A stretch of DNA of 64,000 nt from Pectinophora gossypiella (GCF_024362695.1 NC_065405.1:2364672-2428671), one strand, 5' to 3'. Numbered from the stretch's first letter, positions 20,527-30,436 are shown. The notes: generated by a model not told the origin, from the sequence alone. Made by a program: numbers and translations.

Positions 20527-20895
20527 TTTCATATCTTTTTGTTTTGACGTGAATTACTGTAGATTTGCCGCAGATTGTATTAACTGCTTGGCCGGACAAA
20601 TGGGGAGCGCTGGGAGCTCTCACCCGGTACAAAACTTAAGACAACAGGCTTGAGGGTGCCCAGTTGGGCGCGAACCTTAGCTCAGGGCGTTGTCTGAGAG
20701 GAAGAATATTTGAAAAAAAATTCGACCTTAGTAGGTCGATAGCGGTAAGCGCTGAATGAGGGAAATCGTCGACCACGCCAGCGGGGTCGGTATCGGGGTT
20801 CTGAAGTGTTTAACGTCGCGAGCTGATTGGCCGCCTATATGGCTAGAGTAATCGGATCGTCGGGATCGTATATTATGTCTCTCGACTTTCATATC
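20527..20895 (-). mobile_element. D element, 351 bp, with 9-bp TSD
   Basis: Element 20536-20886 between perfect TTTCATATC copies (20527-20535, 20887-20895). Nearly full length; the last 43 bp of the 5' end seen at 8.3 kb are missing. Confidence 0.9.
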
Positions 20896-21127
20896 GATTA
20901 TAAGTAAATAGACACCTCACTAGTATGCCGCCCCCTGACACTAGATGTCTATTTAATTCGCCCGGGTTATGTCGCATCGCCTAGTCTATGTTGACGACTA
21001 GAGCTACACCCATTAAAATTAGCAAGAAGCACTAAAGGCGTTCTTTATTTCTAAACACGTTCTAGGAACTGCCCGCTTGTTTTTATGGTCGCCTGGTATT
21101 TTTAGCGTAGAATTCGGCATCTTTGTG

Positions 21128-21190
21128 TAACGGCCGCGTTGGCCTTGTACCGGCGCATGCGCAGTTCTCACGTCTCGCGGCATCTTGCTT
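21128..21190. promoter_or_regulatory. Candidate CpG-rich promoter with NRF-1-type site
   Basis: GCGCATGCGC (21153-21162) is the palindromic core bound by NRF-1/Ewg factors, set in CGGCCGCGTTGG and CACGTCTCGCGGCATCTTG within AT-rich DNA. No linked exon recognised. Confidence 0.35.
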
Positions 21191-21322
21191 GACTGTAGGT
21201 CAATGTCTTTGTCTGTACGTTAGAAGATTGAGAGATGCACTGACATAAAATGAGCTTATGACTATATTCCTTATACATCCGTCGCATGATGAACTTAGTA
21301 GGTTGAAAAAAATCATCCCCCT

Positions 21323-21490
21323 AGAATTATCACGTTTTTCAAAGGGTCCGCTTACCTAACCTGAAGATTTGACAGGTCCGGTTTTTTACAGAAGCGACTG
21401 CCTGTCCGACCTTCCAACCCGCGAAGGGAAAACCAGCCCAATACAGGTTAGGTAACATACCTCCGAAAATGCATTTCTGGGGAATGTGAA
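21323..21490 (-). mobile_element. SINE-C, 5'-truncated
   Basis: AGGGTCCGCTTACCTAACCT to CCGAAAATGCATTTCTGGGG, the 3' half of SINE-C in reverse, close to the 31.5-kb sequence. Confidence 0.8.
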
Positions 21491-21649
21491 AAATATATGA
21501 AAAATACAAATATATATTTTAATATTCCTTAATTATTTAATTACCCACTAGGGTGGTTCGAACACCTGTTGTCAATATCATAATCTTTTGTCTTTCTGTA
21601 AATATCCAGTTAGGACTTATAGCTTAGCGTTACATAAGTTATTTTTGGA

Positions 21650-22256
21650 TATCACTACATAGTATAAAACAAAGTCGCTTTTTCTGTCCCTATATCCCTA
21701 CATAACATAAACTGCCTATATACGTCCCACTGCTGGGCACAGGCCTCCCCTCAACCAACCGGAGGGGGTATGGAGCATACTCCACCACGCTGCTCCACTG
21801 CGGGTTGGTGGAGGTGTTTTTACGGCTAATAGCCGGGACCAACGGCTTAACGTGCCTTCCGAAGCACGGAATCATCTTACTTTTTCAGACAATCAGGTGA
21901 TTCAAGCCTGAAAAGTCCTTACCAAACAAAGGACAGTCTCACAAAGTGATTTCGACAATGTTCCCATCGGGAATCGAACCCGGACCTCCAGATCTTGAGT
22001 CTAACGCTCTAACCACTAGACCACGGAGGCTGTTAATATATCCCTATGTACGTTTAAATCTTTAAAACTACGCAACGGATTTTGATGCGGTTTCGTTTAA
22101 TAGATAGAGTGATTCAAGAGAAAGGTTTATCTGTATATTTATAACATCCATTAAATAGTGGACAAATATTGTTATTTTTGGGGTTTTTAATATAATGTTG
22201 TAAATAATTTCATTTTTTCCTCAGCACTGCACCCGAGCGAAGCCGCAAGTTTGAAA
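21650..22256 (-). repeat. M repeat, split by SINE-B
   Basis: The left piece 21650-21704 (TACATAGTATAAAACAAAGT, GCGACTTT in reverse) and the right piece 22037-22256 (ending CACCCGAGCGAAGCCGC) together match the uninterrupted M at 47057-47325. The GCTTCGCTCGGG end is common in arthropod LINE-like repeats; class not proven. Confidence 0.75.
21691..22050 (-). mobile_element. SINE-B, full length, nested in M
   Basis: Element 21705-22036. TATATCCCTACATA (21691-21704) and TATATCCCTATGTA (22037-22050) are the TSD, 12 of 14 identical. Intact head (reverse of CTCCGTGGTCTAGTGGTTAG with CGGGTTCGATTCCC), core and tail; the best SINE-B here. Confidence 0.92.
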
Positions 22257-22895
22257 TAAGACAAAATATTCTACGTCATTTTTGAAATTGACGTCGGGTG
22301 TTCGAACCACTAACATTTGTATAAGTACTTATCTTTAACAAAAAATGTAGATGTAATAATGTCTGAATACTTCCTTTTCGGCTCAACTGGGTTCAGCAGA
22401 CCAGGGTAATGCAGACAGAATAATGACATTTCATAAACAAAGCCAATGACCTTCGACCTCAAGAATTTGCATCTTAAATGAACCGTTCGCAGTACCTAAA
22501 CTGCACAAGTTTCAAATAAAACAAGTGATTTATAATGCAAGTACTGTTAGGGCAATTTTTCGTGCCTTATCCCAAAATCGGTGGCCGGCGTAAAATGAGC
22601 TCCAATAGGCACCAGTTGAGTGCAGGGCTTGGGGAGTGGCAAGGAAGTAGGAAAGGTCTGTGTTAAGTGGACACGGTAGTGTTTTGACTGTAGGCGTCAA
22701 ATGACGGCAGGCGACGCGAATCGCATTTCGTGCCGAATTGTACAACAATGGCCCGTGATCAGATTTAGACGTCACGTGTTAAAATTCGCAGATTTCAGCG
22801 TTCCGCACCAGAAATTAATGAAAGGTGATCTTAATCTGTTAAGCTAGATTTTGTGTCATTGTTTAAAACGTTTCAAGCTGACTTTATCAACGAAA
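22257..22895. other. No recognised feature
   Basis: The 81-aa minus frame at 22530-22775 lies in a somewhat GC-rich patch but shows no motif I know. Confidence 0.4.
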
Positions 22896-23067
22896 TAGTA
22901 TTTCAGAATCCTGATACCGACGCCGCCGGCGTGGTCGACGATTTCTTTCATTCATCGCTTATCGCTATCGATCCGCTATCCTCTGAGACGACGTCCTTTG
23001 CCGTGGTTCGCGCCCAACAAGGCATCCTCAGGCATGTTGTCTTGAAATTTGTACCGGTGAGAGCCGT
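22896..23067 (+). mobile_element. D element, 3' end lost
   Basis: GATACCGACGCCGCCGGCGT through GTTCGCGCCCAACAAGGCAT to GTACCGGTGAGAGCC, then cut off by SINE-E. Confidence 0.75.
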
Positions 23068-23078
23068 AACAACAATTA

Positions 23079-23251
23079 TAGGATGGGTGACCACAAAAAA
23101 AAAGTTTTCATCTCGAGCTCCTCCGTGCTTCGGCAGGCACGTTAAGCCGTTGGTCCCGGCTGCATTAGCAGTCGTTAATAACCATCAATCCGCACTGGGC
23201 CCGCGTGATGTTTTAAGGCCCGACCTTATCCATCCATAGGAAAGGCCCGTG
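23079..23251 (+). mobile_element. SINE-E with 5S-like head
   Basis: GGATGGGTGACC (23081-23092) is the 5S rRNA internal-promoter word; then an A-run, CTCGAGCTCCTCCGTGCTTC and the SINE core, then CAATCCGCACTGGGCCCGCG. Its own 3' end is replaced by a SINE-B tail. Confidence 0.75.
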
Positions 23252-23375
23252 CCCAACCCGCAGTAAAGTGGTGGAGTATGCTCCATACCCCCTCCGGTTG
23301 ACTGAGGGGAGGCCTGTGCCTAGCAGGACGTACAGGACGTTTAGTAGGACGTATATAGGCTGTTTATGTTTATGC
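23252..23375 (+). mobile_element. SINE-B tail fused to SINE-E
   Basis: AACCCGCAGTAAAGTGGTGG, CCATACCCCCTCCGGTTGAC, TATAGGCTGTTTATG. CAGGACGTACAGGACGTTTA is a small local expansion. Junction to E lies at GTGCCC, a word present in both families. Confidence 0.7.
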
Positions 23376-23376
23376 G

Positions 23377-23638
23377 TAATGTATACGGACGATATAGTGA
23401 CTAAGATGGAGAAAGGAATGTTAAGTTGGTTTGGACACATAGAGCGGATGAAGGATAATAGGATTACGAAAGCAGTATATAAAGCGAAGGAAGACCTAGA
23501 GGGACGTACATTGACCAAATTGGAGATGTCCTTAAAAGAGGTTCAGTAAGATCTACTCTGAAACGGCGTGCGTGTATGAAACGATTGATTAATGTGGAGG
23601 AAGCAAGAGAAGTAAGTCACGATCGATGCAAATAGAAT
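23377..23638 (+). pseudogene. LINE reverse transcriptase C-terminus, frameshifted
   Basis: MLSWFGHIERMKDNRITKAV is the post-polymerase WFGHxERM motif of non-LTR elements. The frame stops at about 23549. The next frame continues with STLKRRACMKRLINVEEARE and stops at 23638, so one indel separates the halves. Followed by an X tail, as expected for the 3' UTR. No catalytic domain present; 5'-truncated and dead. Confidence 0.8.
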
Positions 23639-23639
23639 T

Positions 23640-23705
23640 CCATAGTTTCTGCCTACCCCGGTGGGAATTAGGCGTGTGTACGTGTGTATGTATAATGTAT
23701 ACGTA
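23640..23705 (+). repeat. X tail, 3' UTR of the LINE at 23377
   Basis: TTTCTGCCTACCCCGGTGGG then AATTAGGCGTGTGTACGTGT and TATGTATAATG. Its position after the coding remnant links X tails elsewhere to this LINE family. Confidence 0.65.
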
Positions 23706-23935
23706 CACAGCTCTGATCTCGAGTCATAAAAAACATGTAATATTTTTATCATGTGCCAGTCATGTATATTCCTAGAACTTTGTCAAGTGAAAGAGTAAAC
23801 TTATGTACAAGGTGCAACACCCATTGATATCATACTTTGAGGTTTTCCCGGTCTGTATCATGTAATAACGTCATGAAATCTGATGAAGGACACGGTGACG
23901 TCATTATTTACAGACATATTTTCCTTTACATACAT

Positions 23936-23975
23936 GTATACATAAACAGCCTATATACGTCCCACTGCTAGATCC
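23936..23975 (-). mobile_element. SINE-B extreme 3' end
   Basis: TATACATAAACAGCCTATAT followed by ACGTCCCACTGCTAG: about 40 bp. Confidence 0.55.
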
Positions 23976-24059
23976 ACGGACTCATTACGTTCTCTATGTT
24001 ATTCATAATCTTTTTGTCTGATCAAATGTAAAAAACATAATTTTATTTTCTAGAAGAGG

Positions 24060-24180
24060 TTATTTATTTATTTATTTATTTACACATATTTATTGCACTG
24101 ACAGTTATACAACAAAACGTACAATAAAGACAATATTAGACAAAACACAACAACAAAAAAAAAATAGATTAAGAAATAAA
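24060..24180 (-). repeat. LINE-like 3' tail, TATT-rich
   Basis: TTATTTATTTATTTATTTAC, then ATTGCACTGACAGTTATACA. Reads as the reverse of a LINE 3' end. Confidence 0.4.
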
Positions 24181-24255
24181 AAGATAAACTAATTAATAGA
24201 TTAGGTTATGTAAAACTAGATAGATTCTGAATGTAAAATTATTTGCTTCGAATAC

Positions 24256-24524
24256 AGGCCTCCCCTCAATCAACCGGAGGGGGTATAGTGCATAGTTCAC
24301 CACGCTTCTTCACTGTGGGTGGATTCGTTTTTTGACGGCTAATAGTCCCGATTATTCACTAACTCCGAAATTATTTTTACTTTTTCGATGATTCAACCTT
24401 GCAATGTCCTTACCAAACAAAGGACAGTCCCAAAGTGATTTCAACAAGATCCCTATCGGGGATCGAACCCGGAACCTTCAGAACGTGAACCCAACGCTCT
24501 AACCACTAGACCACGGACGCTGTT
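24256..24524 (-). mobile_element. SINE-B, diverged
   Basis: CAGGCCTCCCCTCAATCAAC at left to GCTCTAACCACTAGACCACG at right. Head is good (GGGGATCGAACCCGG in reverse) while the core is largely lost. Confidence 0.8.
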
Positions 24525-25587
24525 AATCACTTTATGTACTTATTAATTTCTAAAGTTTTTTTTTATTATTGTAAACATGCCACAAACACCAATGATGATG
24601 GGTGACGTCATCAGACGAGGAGTAGGCATTCTTGAGTCATTGGTTTTACAAGTGGTCTAAGGCGGAACTCAGAATAGTTGTGAAATGATCATTATAGTGA
24701 ATCACGGGGTTATTGTACTGATGTGATGATGTGGGCGGATGCTATTGTAATTTCAACTTGATGGTGTACTTTTGGATTTCTTATAAGTAATAAGTAGCAA
24801 TAAAACATTTATTCTCAATTTTTACCCGACGGCGGCGAAGCAAAAAGGAGGGTTATGTGTTTGACCGCTGTGTATGTATCAGAAATCAGAATAGAGAATA
24901 GTATATATATGTGTGTATGTACATCTGTTTCAACCTAACTTCTAAACCACCTGTCAGAATTTAACAAATGAGGCGTGTTGATCTTCCGGTGGTTAGGGGT
25001 GTAGGGACCCTAGTCTAGTTCCTATCATATTCATATATTTATTTGTATTTATCATACATTGTCATTATTTATCGTACATTATTAACATTAATTTTAGTTG
25101 AACATCAGTATTATTTTATAATAAACAATTTCAATTATATACTTAATTAATATTTTGTGTATCCAAGGGATACAAATAAATTAAAATAACAATAAGTAGT
25201 TAATATTTAATATGAACTAAATCAGAACACTTTACTATTCATCCGTCACCTAGATGGTGTATGTATAACGGATTCAGTGTAAAATGTAAATAAATTAGTC
25301 TTTTTTTCATTTACCATTATTTCCGAGGCTTCATTTCATTTCTGCCACAAGAGCTAAAATAATAACAAATAATTTATTACACAAACAGGAAAATACAAAA
25401 ATATAAAAAAATAATAATGTATTTTCTTTAAATTATTGATTAATATTATATTCCCATACAAAAGTATTTACTAAGTTTTTTGTATTTTATGATACAAATA
25501 AACGTAAATTATCCTTTATAAAACTTTTTTAAGTAAGTAAGTATGTATATGTAAACCCTTCCTATTTTACATCTTCCACATGGGTGG
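24525..25587. other. No recognised gene
   Basis: AT-rich. GGCGGCGAAGCAAAAAGGAG near 24832 followed by GGGTTATGTGTTTGACCGCT resembles a common lepidopteran repeat, single copy here. No ORF of note. Confidence 0.4.
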
Positions 25588-25657
25588 ATATTGCTTGTCT
25601 TTATTTTGATCAGAATAGTAACGGTATTATTCTGATCAAAATAAAGACAAGCAATAT
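25588..25657. repeat. Perfect 30-bp hairpin at a T3 break
   Basis: 25588-25617 and 25628-25657 are exact reverse complements around a 10-base spacer. Each arm contains GTCTTTATTTTGATCAGAAT or its complement, a T3 internal segment. Confidence 0.9.
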
Positions 25658-25815
25658 AAGTAGCCACATAATTTTAGACATAATGTAATCCAAATTTCAA
25701 ACAACGATTATTTTTATATGTGCTTCTGCCAATATATATCGACATTTAATTTCGACAGCGCTATCTATATTATTTTTGGGGAACGTAGTCTCGAAAGTCT
25801 TCCATTCCACCACTG
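25621..25815 (-). mobile_element. T3 MITE, half copy
   Basis: From the hairpin to GGGGAACGTAGTCTCGAAAG and CTTCCATTCC, this is the 5' half of T3 in reverse. The other half is only the inverted scrap at 25588-25617. Confidence 0.7.
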
Positions 25816-25915
25816 TCACGACAAGGTCCTAAGAGACAGCAGACTTCTCGAGGTAAGCTGCTGATCGCATTTTTTTTCTTACACCCCAGTCCAGCAGGAA
25901 CTTATTCCAATAGGA

Positions 25916-26372
25916 TAGTTTCCAACTAGCCAAATGAGTTACTTTTTACTAAACGTCAAAACACGAAATTACTATGGAATTTGAATGAAAAAACACACTG
26001 TGACGTAATAGAAAAACGTGACAGAATGTCGCACTTATTATTATTCCATTTTTCTTTATTAAAATTCATAAATAAGTTAAATAGAGAAAAGGAAACGTTT
26101 TTGTCACCGGGGCTAAAAAAGCCACTTTTGATGAATTATAATAACTGAGTTACAAATCGTAAAATGGCCACTTAAATAATAATAATAATCTATTTCATAT
26201 TTCAATTCATATTACGATTCATAATATGCATTTCCCATTTTGACAGTTTTCTTTGGAAAGTCGTAAAATGGCCAACTTTCGATTTGGATTTAGATGAATT
26301 GCTAAAGTGGCCATTTTAGCCCCCCTGTTCTTATTTATAATTTAGTATTAATCAGAATTTCATAATTTATCT
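25916..26372 (-). repeat. H repeat, interrupted by a T4-like MITE
   Basis: ATAGTTTCCAACTAGCCAAA through GAAACGTTTTTGTC, break at about 26101, resuming as TTAGTATTAATCAGAATTTC to AATTTATCTTT. Confidence 0.8.
26102..26326. mobile_element. T4-like MITE (variant) in H
   Basis: CCGGGGCTAAAAAAGCCACT at left and AAGTGGCCATTTTAGCCCCC at right are inverted ends. Internal TCGTAAAATGGCCA occurs twice. Longer and different inside from T4. Confidence 0.7.
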
Positions 26373-26611
26373 TTATTAATTTCTCTCCCCCATTCTCAGT
26401 AGTCTTACCTGTTGAATTACTGGGAATTTCCTTCCCAATAGACTTGTTGAATAGTAAGACTTCGCTGTTCCCATTAGTTTTACTTTAAAAAAATAATAAT
26501 TCAGGTTACTTATCAATAAAAGCCGAAATATTTTTGAAAGCGGCATTCTGTGACGGTGCGTCAGTGTTGGTATGCCTCGATATTGGGGCAGATATCGAAC
26601 GGGTTCCGATC

Positions 26612-26725
26612 TCGCGGAGAAACTTGCGCCTGCGTCGCGCCATTTACATGCGCGGATCATGGGTTACTTAGTGGTGTACTTGCTCGAATATTTACTGTTA
26701 TATTCGCGTATCTCTATTCTATATC
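26612..26725 (+). repeat. R direct repeat, copy 1
   Basis: GCGCCATTTACATGCGCGGA and TCATGGGTTACTT match 27218-27330 (CACCACATTAACATGCGCGG, TCACGAGTTACTT). Flanking similarity fades outward. Confidence 0.6.
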
Positions 26726-26765
26726 TAAGGTGATTGACTTTGTAGGAAAAAATCCGTGATGACCC

Positions 26766-26980
26766 TATTCCGAAAACGCGTGGCTTACATCTGTGTCACA
26801 GGTTCTAATCCCGGCGGCAAAGAACAAGAAAAAAAAGAAAAGAAAAAAAAGAAAAGAAAAAAAAAGAAACGAAAAAAAAAAGAGTAAATAGATAGAGTGG
26901 TTTCATGTTGTCGAATTTAGTGGAATTGGAGTGTGTAAATTTGAATTCCTGTTTGGATCGTAGATAATTGATATAAACGC
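26766..26980 (+). mobile_element. SINE-P with purine expansion
   Basis: CAGGTTCTAATCCCGG is B-box-like. After it comes 26817-26884, a pure A/G run of AAGAAAAG words, then TTTGAATTCCTGTTTGGATC and ATAATTGATATAAACG, the SINE-P body. The tract has expanded inside the SINE. Confidence 0.55.
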
Positions 26981-27217
26981 CGCTCAATTTCCAGAAGTCT
27001 TTATAAACCTGACATTAAAGTTGGTGCGGTCGGTCATCGACCTCGCAACCCACAAGTTAGAACAACGGATAACTGACGCGAGAATTAACTCTAAAAAACA
27101 TTAACTACTAATTTTGTGGACCAATTTCGATAATTTCAAGTGCCGAAAATATTTTTCATACAAACACGGGGATTGAACTTTATAACGAGAGTCCCTTCCA
27201 ACTTAAAGTTCCCAGCG

Positions 27218-27330
27218 GTGAAATCTGCGCTTGCGCACACCACATTAACATGCGCGGATCACGAGTTACTTTAATAGGGTTACTGGATACATTTACTAGG
27301 TTATTAATCGTATTCTCTTCGTTATTTATA
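27218..27330 (+). repeat. R direct repeat, copy 2
   Basis: About 600 bp from copy 1 and more diverged at its right end. Confidence 0.6.
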
Positions 27331-27622
27331 GAAGCACGGATTGAAAATATAACGAAATGATAATTGAGTTGTTTGTTTTTTCAATCTTCGGGTAATCTAG
27401 TCTTTAGGTACTTTCTATAGGTTACTTTAAGTATGAAAATGTCAATACATTAGGTTTACATACTTGCATACTGATGTTAATTCGCTAAGTAGTAGCTCCG
27501 GCAGTTTTAGGCGAAAGCGGTGTAATAAATGACGGTTCAAAGTGCAACTATGTTACCAACTGATTAAAAACATTTTTAAATTTATTCTTTTGAGTAATAT
27601 CTACCCATTTCTACCTCATTAT
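27331..27622. other. No recognised feature
   Basis: AT-rich, no ORF. Confidence 0.4.
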
Positions 27623-27702
27623 TGAAAATTCCACATTATTAACTCAGAATCATGGTCTGAATCATCCGTTCAGTATTCATTGCGATGTCACTAACACCAT
27701 GT
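27623..27702. mobile_element. T1 MITE, single arm
   Basis: AAAATTCCACATTATTAACT, AATCATGGTCTGAATCATCC, GATGTCACTAACACCATGTA. Only one TIR remains. Confidence 0.7.
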
Positions 27703-28284
27703 ATTAAGCTCTATATTAAATATTTCATAAAAATTCCGATAGGACACTCCGTTATCGTATATTTTGTCGCAGTTATTTATTGGAACCGCGAATGTTTTCT
27801 GAGAAATGTCTCGGAGAAATTACTGCCGCGCCAGAGATAAGGCTGCATAGTACATTTGCATGCAACGCCACAGATGGTCAGGGTGAAGCTGTTTGGTGGA
27901 TATTATGCCTACAATGTGGGTGCCTCTGTGAGACATCGACGTGATGGTGGGCACATTTAAAGTAATAGGAGAAATGGAATATATATTTTTTTTAATTATC
28001 TCATAGTTTTACTTTTATTAAAAGTTGGAGAAAAGCTTTTAAGATACTTATTAAAAACTTAAACATTGTTGCTTTCATTATGGACGTATATTTTTGCTAA
28101 TTAAAAAAAAATGCTAATTAATCTTTGTTGAAACTTTCGACTTTTGATCTATCGATAAAATGTTCCTTTTGTTTACATTAAAATTATGAATTAATTATAT
28201 ATTTTACTAATTACTAAGTATATTAAATTACATATAATAAATATACATATAACACACTATACCACCCCGCACACCCCACTCTCT
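27703..28284. other. No recognised feature
   Basis: A mildly GC-rich piece at 27820-27960 (GCGCCAGAGATAAGGCTGCA) sits in AT-rich DNA. No ORF. Confidence 0.4.
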
Positions 28285-28345
28285 GCTCTCTGCTAACCCC
28301 GATGGGAAATAGGCATGAGTTTATGTACGAATGTGTTCATTTTAG
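28285..28345 (+). repeat. X tail
   Basis: CTCTGCTAACCCCGATGGGA then AATAGGCATGAGTTTATGTA. 5'-truncated LINE end. Confidence 0.5.
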
Positions 28346-28867
28346 GTTTCCTATCAGAACTGATATGACTTTGATTTAAAAGTGACAGTAGCTATCTTTC
28401 TTATTACTTGAAGTATAGCCCAGGCCATTTCGACTACGGGCGTGGATTTATGTGCGCATCTATAACAAAAACTTCCAACTCTCCTTCAAATGAAGCGGCG
28501 GCCTATCAGCGCGACGCATTATAGACCATTTACCTTACTAGAGCCACAGATAATAAGCCCAGCACTAGCTATCAAGGACAGGTTACTGAATTATTCCACT
28601 ACATTTCTCACGGGTTTGCCTACTGTCTTATCTTTGGGAAAGTTTGATAAGTTGTTCTTTGATATCACGTCTTTGCGTAATGAGTGTTCGACAGGCAGCC
28701 ACGTGATCGAGAGGGCGCGCCGGGGGGAAATTGTACTGCAGTATACGTAAATGGCGGTGCTCTGAGGTCGAGTAGAATTTTGAAGGTTTTCACAGTAAGA
28801 GAAATTGAAATGAGGTCGAAAGCTCGTCAGTTCTTTGTCTCTTTATAATTTTCTCTTTCGTTTGGGT
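28346..28867. other. Unrecognised; short ORF only
   Basis: The 86-aa plus frame at 28490-28750 (begins MKRRPISATHYRPF) has no motif or repeat match. 28690-28730 is GC-rich. Could be old exon or chance. Confidence 0.3.
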
Positions 28868-28950
28868 TGTGAGATCTCATCACGGTGTTAGGGTTATTGA
28901 GCCGCCAAAAGCCCTTGGCTTAGCTCATGTAACGCCTAAGTACTTATTAT
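28868..28950 (-). mobile_element. SINE-A 3' fragment
   Basis: ACGGTGTTAGGGTTATTGAG, CCGCCAAAAGCCCTTGGC, GCTCATGTAACG: reverse of the SINE-A tail, diverged. Confidence 0.65.
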
Positions 28951-29008
28951 TAAAAAGAACGACCAGTTCAGTACAATAGGCTAGTTTCCAACTAGTTAAA
29001 TCAGTTAA

Positions 29009-29193
29009 AATTCAAATTCAAAAATATTTATTTTTCAAAATTGGATTACAAAGTTAGCGCTTTTTGAACGTCAAAAACTAAATCACATATTATGTAACTA
29101 GCTGTAAAACTACTACCACATCGGAATCTGTAACGCTGAGCGAAAGACGTGGACAGAAAACCTCCCAGCACAGGGCCCCCTAGTCCTACTGTT
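29009..29193 (+). repeat. L repeat, uninterrupted
   Basis: ATTCAAATTCAAAAATATTT through CACATATTATGTAACTAGCT to CAGCACAGGGCCCCCTAGTC. AGTTA at left and TGTTA at right suggest a short TSD in H. It preserves the empty T5 site. Confidence 0.8.
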
Positions 29194-29288
29194 ACTTTTT
29201 ACTTAACGTCATAGAAAAACGTGATAAAAATATTATTACGTTTTTCTTGATTAAAATTCATATAATATAAGTTAAATAGAAAAAAGAA

Positions 29289-29453
29289 CCTCCTAGTATG
29301 GCTTTGAAATAGACAACTCTGGGCGCCATCCCACTCGCGTCAGACAGAGTACTGAAGAAGGCAAGAGGGAAACCACTGCTGTATTTTTCCCTAAAAAGTA
29401 GCACGGAGGATGCTACACCAACAAGATCGTGGCTCTTAAATTAGTGATGATGA
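29289..29453 (+). mobile_element. G repeat nested in H
   Basis: TAGTATGGCTTTGAAATAGA, ACTCTGGGCGCCATCCCACT, GGAGGATGCTACACCAACAA, ending GTGATGATGAG. Confidence 0.75.
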
Positions 29454-29470
29454 GAGAAAATAAAATGTTT

Positions 29471-29578
29471 GCTTTGGACTTCGTATCAACAGTGGCTGCA
29501 AGTTGTCTTTGATTACTTGTGGCTCTGCCCACCCCATTAGGGATTACGGGCGTGAGTTTATGTATGTATGTATGTATG
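29471..29578 (+). repeat. X tail with TATG repeats, nested in H
   Basis: GTGGCTCTGCCCACCCCATT, GGGATTACGGGCGTGAGTTT, then TATG five times. Clearest X tail in the window. Confidence 0.7.
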
Positions 29579-29639
29579 TTTAGATCTGTCTTTATTTAGT
29601 AAACAGAATTTCATAATTTATCTTGAACCTAGTACACGA

Positions 29640-29705
29640 CCCAATTATTGAATAAACGTCACAACACTAGCTTACGTACTTTGACAGATCTAATTCTTAC
29701 TGCGC
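29640..29705 (+). repeat. U repeat
   Basis: GAATAAACGTCACAACACTA, GCTTACGTACTTTGACAGAT; second copy at 34322-34400. Confidence 0.6.
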
Positions 29706-30009
29706 TTTAAGGCTATTGTAAAATGTTTTAAGTTTACACGGTTATTATCATAATTTAAAGCACATTGAGATTATATATCTGCCCGTAGAAAATTATGGAT
29801 CTACCTACTCCACTCCAATCTCATCAGTCATCCCGTGATCATGGCACTTGCAACAGTGTCTAAATATCGGGAGTCTCATATCCCCATTTAAACGCGGTAA
29901 GAACCCGTTATTATGTGCTTTAATTATTGTAAAATGTTATCTTATTGAAATATAATAGCATAGTGATGTATCAATCGATATTAGCTCGATCGATTCTTTT
30001 CTACCTGAC
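29706..30009. other. No recognised feature
   Basis: AT-rich, no ORF. Confidence 0.4.
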
Positions 30010-30205
30010 ATTACTTACTTAAGTAAATATTAGTTGGGACTGCTTAACGTGCCCTACGAAACACGGATCATCTTACTTTCGGACGAAAGGGTGATCAGCT
30101 TGCGATGTCCTAACCAACCTTGGGTTAACAAAGTGATATATCCCAATCGGGACTCAGGATAGTAGAAACGTAATATTCTAACATCACCGTTGCTGAGTTA
30201 CCTTA
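30010..30205 (-). mobile_element. SINE-A, old copy
   Basis: ACTGCTTAACGTGCCCTACG, ACACGGATCATCTTACTTTC, then a degraded head near 30150-30205. Much more diverged than other A copies. Confidence 0.65.
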
Positions 30206-30403
30206 GGGACAGATATTATCCACGGACCTTTAAATTAATCCTTCTTACTTCTACATAGGGTCTGGTCCGTTAATTAGACTCGTGTACTTTTAATCAAGAT
30301 TTTAAAGGCATGTTCGCCATTTCGTTGTTAGTTTTATGCCGTGAGGCAGAGGCGGCCCTAGGGCGGGCGGTGCGAGTTGTGCCACCGCACCGGGCGCCGA
30401 AAT

Positions 30404-30422
30404 GGGGGGGGGGGGGGGGGGG
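30404..30422. repeat. Poly-G run of 19
   Basis: Uninterrupted G19 inside the hAT element. Length may be affected by sequencing or assembly. Short frames across it are artefacts. Confidence 0.9.
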
Positions 30423-30436
30423 TAATGAACCAAGGT

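Larger units (their letters stand above)
28977..29632 (-). repeat. H repeat with three nested insertions
   Basis: Pieces: 28977-29008 (GGCTAGTTTCCAACTAGTTA), 29194-29288, about 29454-29470 (AGAAAATAAAATGTTT) and 29579-29632 (TAGATCTGTCTTTATTTAGT, to ATTTATCTTGAAC). Joined, they follow the intact H at 8394 in reverse. L, G and X lie in the gaps. Confidence 0.8.

Noticed and set aside
22853..23239. 128-aa plus-strand ORF
   Set aside because: Runs from flank through D into SINE-E; no domain, and D and E copies elsewhere carry stops in this frame.
26805..26987. 60-aa Phe/Ser-rich membrane-like ORF
   Set aside because: Translation of the homopurine tract on the opposite strand.
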